Shown here in pieces: positions 63,721-64,000 of a stretch of DNA of 64,000 nt. Positions within the stretch are counted from its first letter, which is position 1; each line of letters begins with the position of its first letter. A program made the position numbers and the translations under genes. Origin of the DNA: CAVRUZ01 sp963724495 (GTDB taxonomy: Bacteria; Actinomycetota; Actinomycetes; Propionibacteriales; DAIQRJ01); contig CAVRUZ010000011.1 of the NCBI GenBank assembly GCA_963724495.1, forward strand, positions 1-64,000, read 5' to 3'. The notes beneath the pieces are model-generated. The model made no database searches. It had not been told where the DNA came from and saw nothing but the letters and a program-made list of their open reading frames with translations.

Positions 63721-64000
63721 TCAGACCTCGAACGCCGGGGTCACAACCGTCACCGCGTTCGGACCGTCGCTCGTGAAGACGAGCTGGACCAGCCCGTCGG
63801 GTACGGCCGTGAGGACGAACCGGCCGTCGACGTCGACGGGCGTCTCCTGCCGACGGCGTCCGCCGATGCGCAGGACGGCGGTCCAGGTGTGGCCCGGGAT
63901 GCGGTCGGCTGCGAGCCACCCGTCGACTCGGTGGCCGCCGTCCTCGGCGTCCGGACCGATGGTGAGCATCGCGGTGAGACCCCGTGCGGTCACCTCGAGC
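63721..64000 (-). CDS. Protein with carboxypeptidase-regulatory-like domain, 5' end outside window
   Basis: The C-terminal ~92 residues only. DGWLAADRIPGHTWTAVLRI, then VDVDGRFVLTAVPDGLVQLVFT is the pattern of a small beta-sandwich (carboxypeptidase-regulatory-like) module. Such proteins are found between an ECF sigma factor gene and a TPR-CHAT gene in actinomycetes, from my general knowledge of these loci. It ends 33 bases before the CHAT gene and is probably in its operon. Whether it belongs to an anti-sigma or regulator family cannot be decided from this part. Confidence 0.6.
   Translation of the reverse strand, partial: LEVTARGLTAMLTIGPDAEDGGHRVDGWLAADRIPGHTWTAVLRIGGRRRQETPVDVDGRFVLTAVPDGLVQLVFTSDGPNAVTVVTPAFEV

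Noticed and set aside
1..64000. CRISPR array or cas genes
   Set aside because: No regularly spaced direct repeats and no Cas-like proteins were seen. The only notable repeats are the four palindromes and short tandem motifs.

Overview
The window is high-GC DNA from an actinomycete (Actinomycetota). The evidence is gene content and order: hemW/trmB/lepA/rpsT, holA-comEC-comEA-leuS, rne/rplU/rpmA/obg/proB and proA/nadD/rsfS/histidine phosphatase/tRNA-Ala. Supporting signs are a mycothiol-type arsenate reductase, many GTG starts, and several genes whose start codon lies 6-7 bases after a TANNNT -10 box (leaderless mRNAs). Genus cannot be settled from the sequence.

Layout. 1-4.8 kb: 3' part of hemW and a sugar-type ABC importer (binding lipoprotein plus two permeases) behind a LacI/GalR-type palindrome. 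4.9-8 kb: trmB, lepA, rpsT. 8.3-15.4 kb: a YciO protein, a LarA-like protein, holA, a small secreted protein, comEC, comEA. 15.5-18.3 kb: leuS with an attenuator, namely a leaderless 11-residue leader peptide carrying three consecutive leucine codons followed by an intrinsic terminator. 18.3-20 kb: Nudix and PfkB-type kinase genes.

20.05-32.56 kb is the most interesting region. A GH51 alpha-L-arabinofuranosidase gene is split after codon 91 by an 11,006-bp integrated element (20321-31326). Removing the element restores a 501-residue enzyme in frame with both catalytic glutamates. The element carries a large serine recombinase at its right end, which has an internal deletion and is probably dead. 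It also carries a rolling-circle (HUH) replication initiator and cargo: a secreted Asp-box propeller protein, a 1083-residue cyclase-like/NB-ARC/TPR signalling protein, a short-chain dehydrogenase and an arsenate reductase. I see no transfer, phage or plasmid-partition genes.

32.6-50.2 kb is accessory and housekeeping DNA: a lipoprotein, an AlkZ/YcaQ-type protein, a TetR-regulated ABC exporter with tandem operators, VOC proteins, a MerR-VOC fusion, a SolA-like oxidase, tRNA-Ala(GGC), nadD/rsfS, proA, a GtrA protein and a GT-C-like membrane protein. 50.2-60.7 kb: proB, obg, rpmA, rplU and rne, with rplU and rne separated by a divergent three-gene group (CPBP protein, NAD-binding/TspO fusion, RCK potassium channel). 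61-64 kb: a TPR-CHAT protein and the end of an unknown upstream gene.

Two families of 70-86-bp intergenic palindromes occur, two copies each. Sixteen reading-frame breaks were found in nine genes, and every one is repaired by removing a single base. That uniform +1 pattern suggests consensus sequencing errors, so those genes are described as probably intact.
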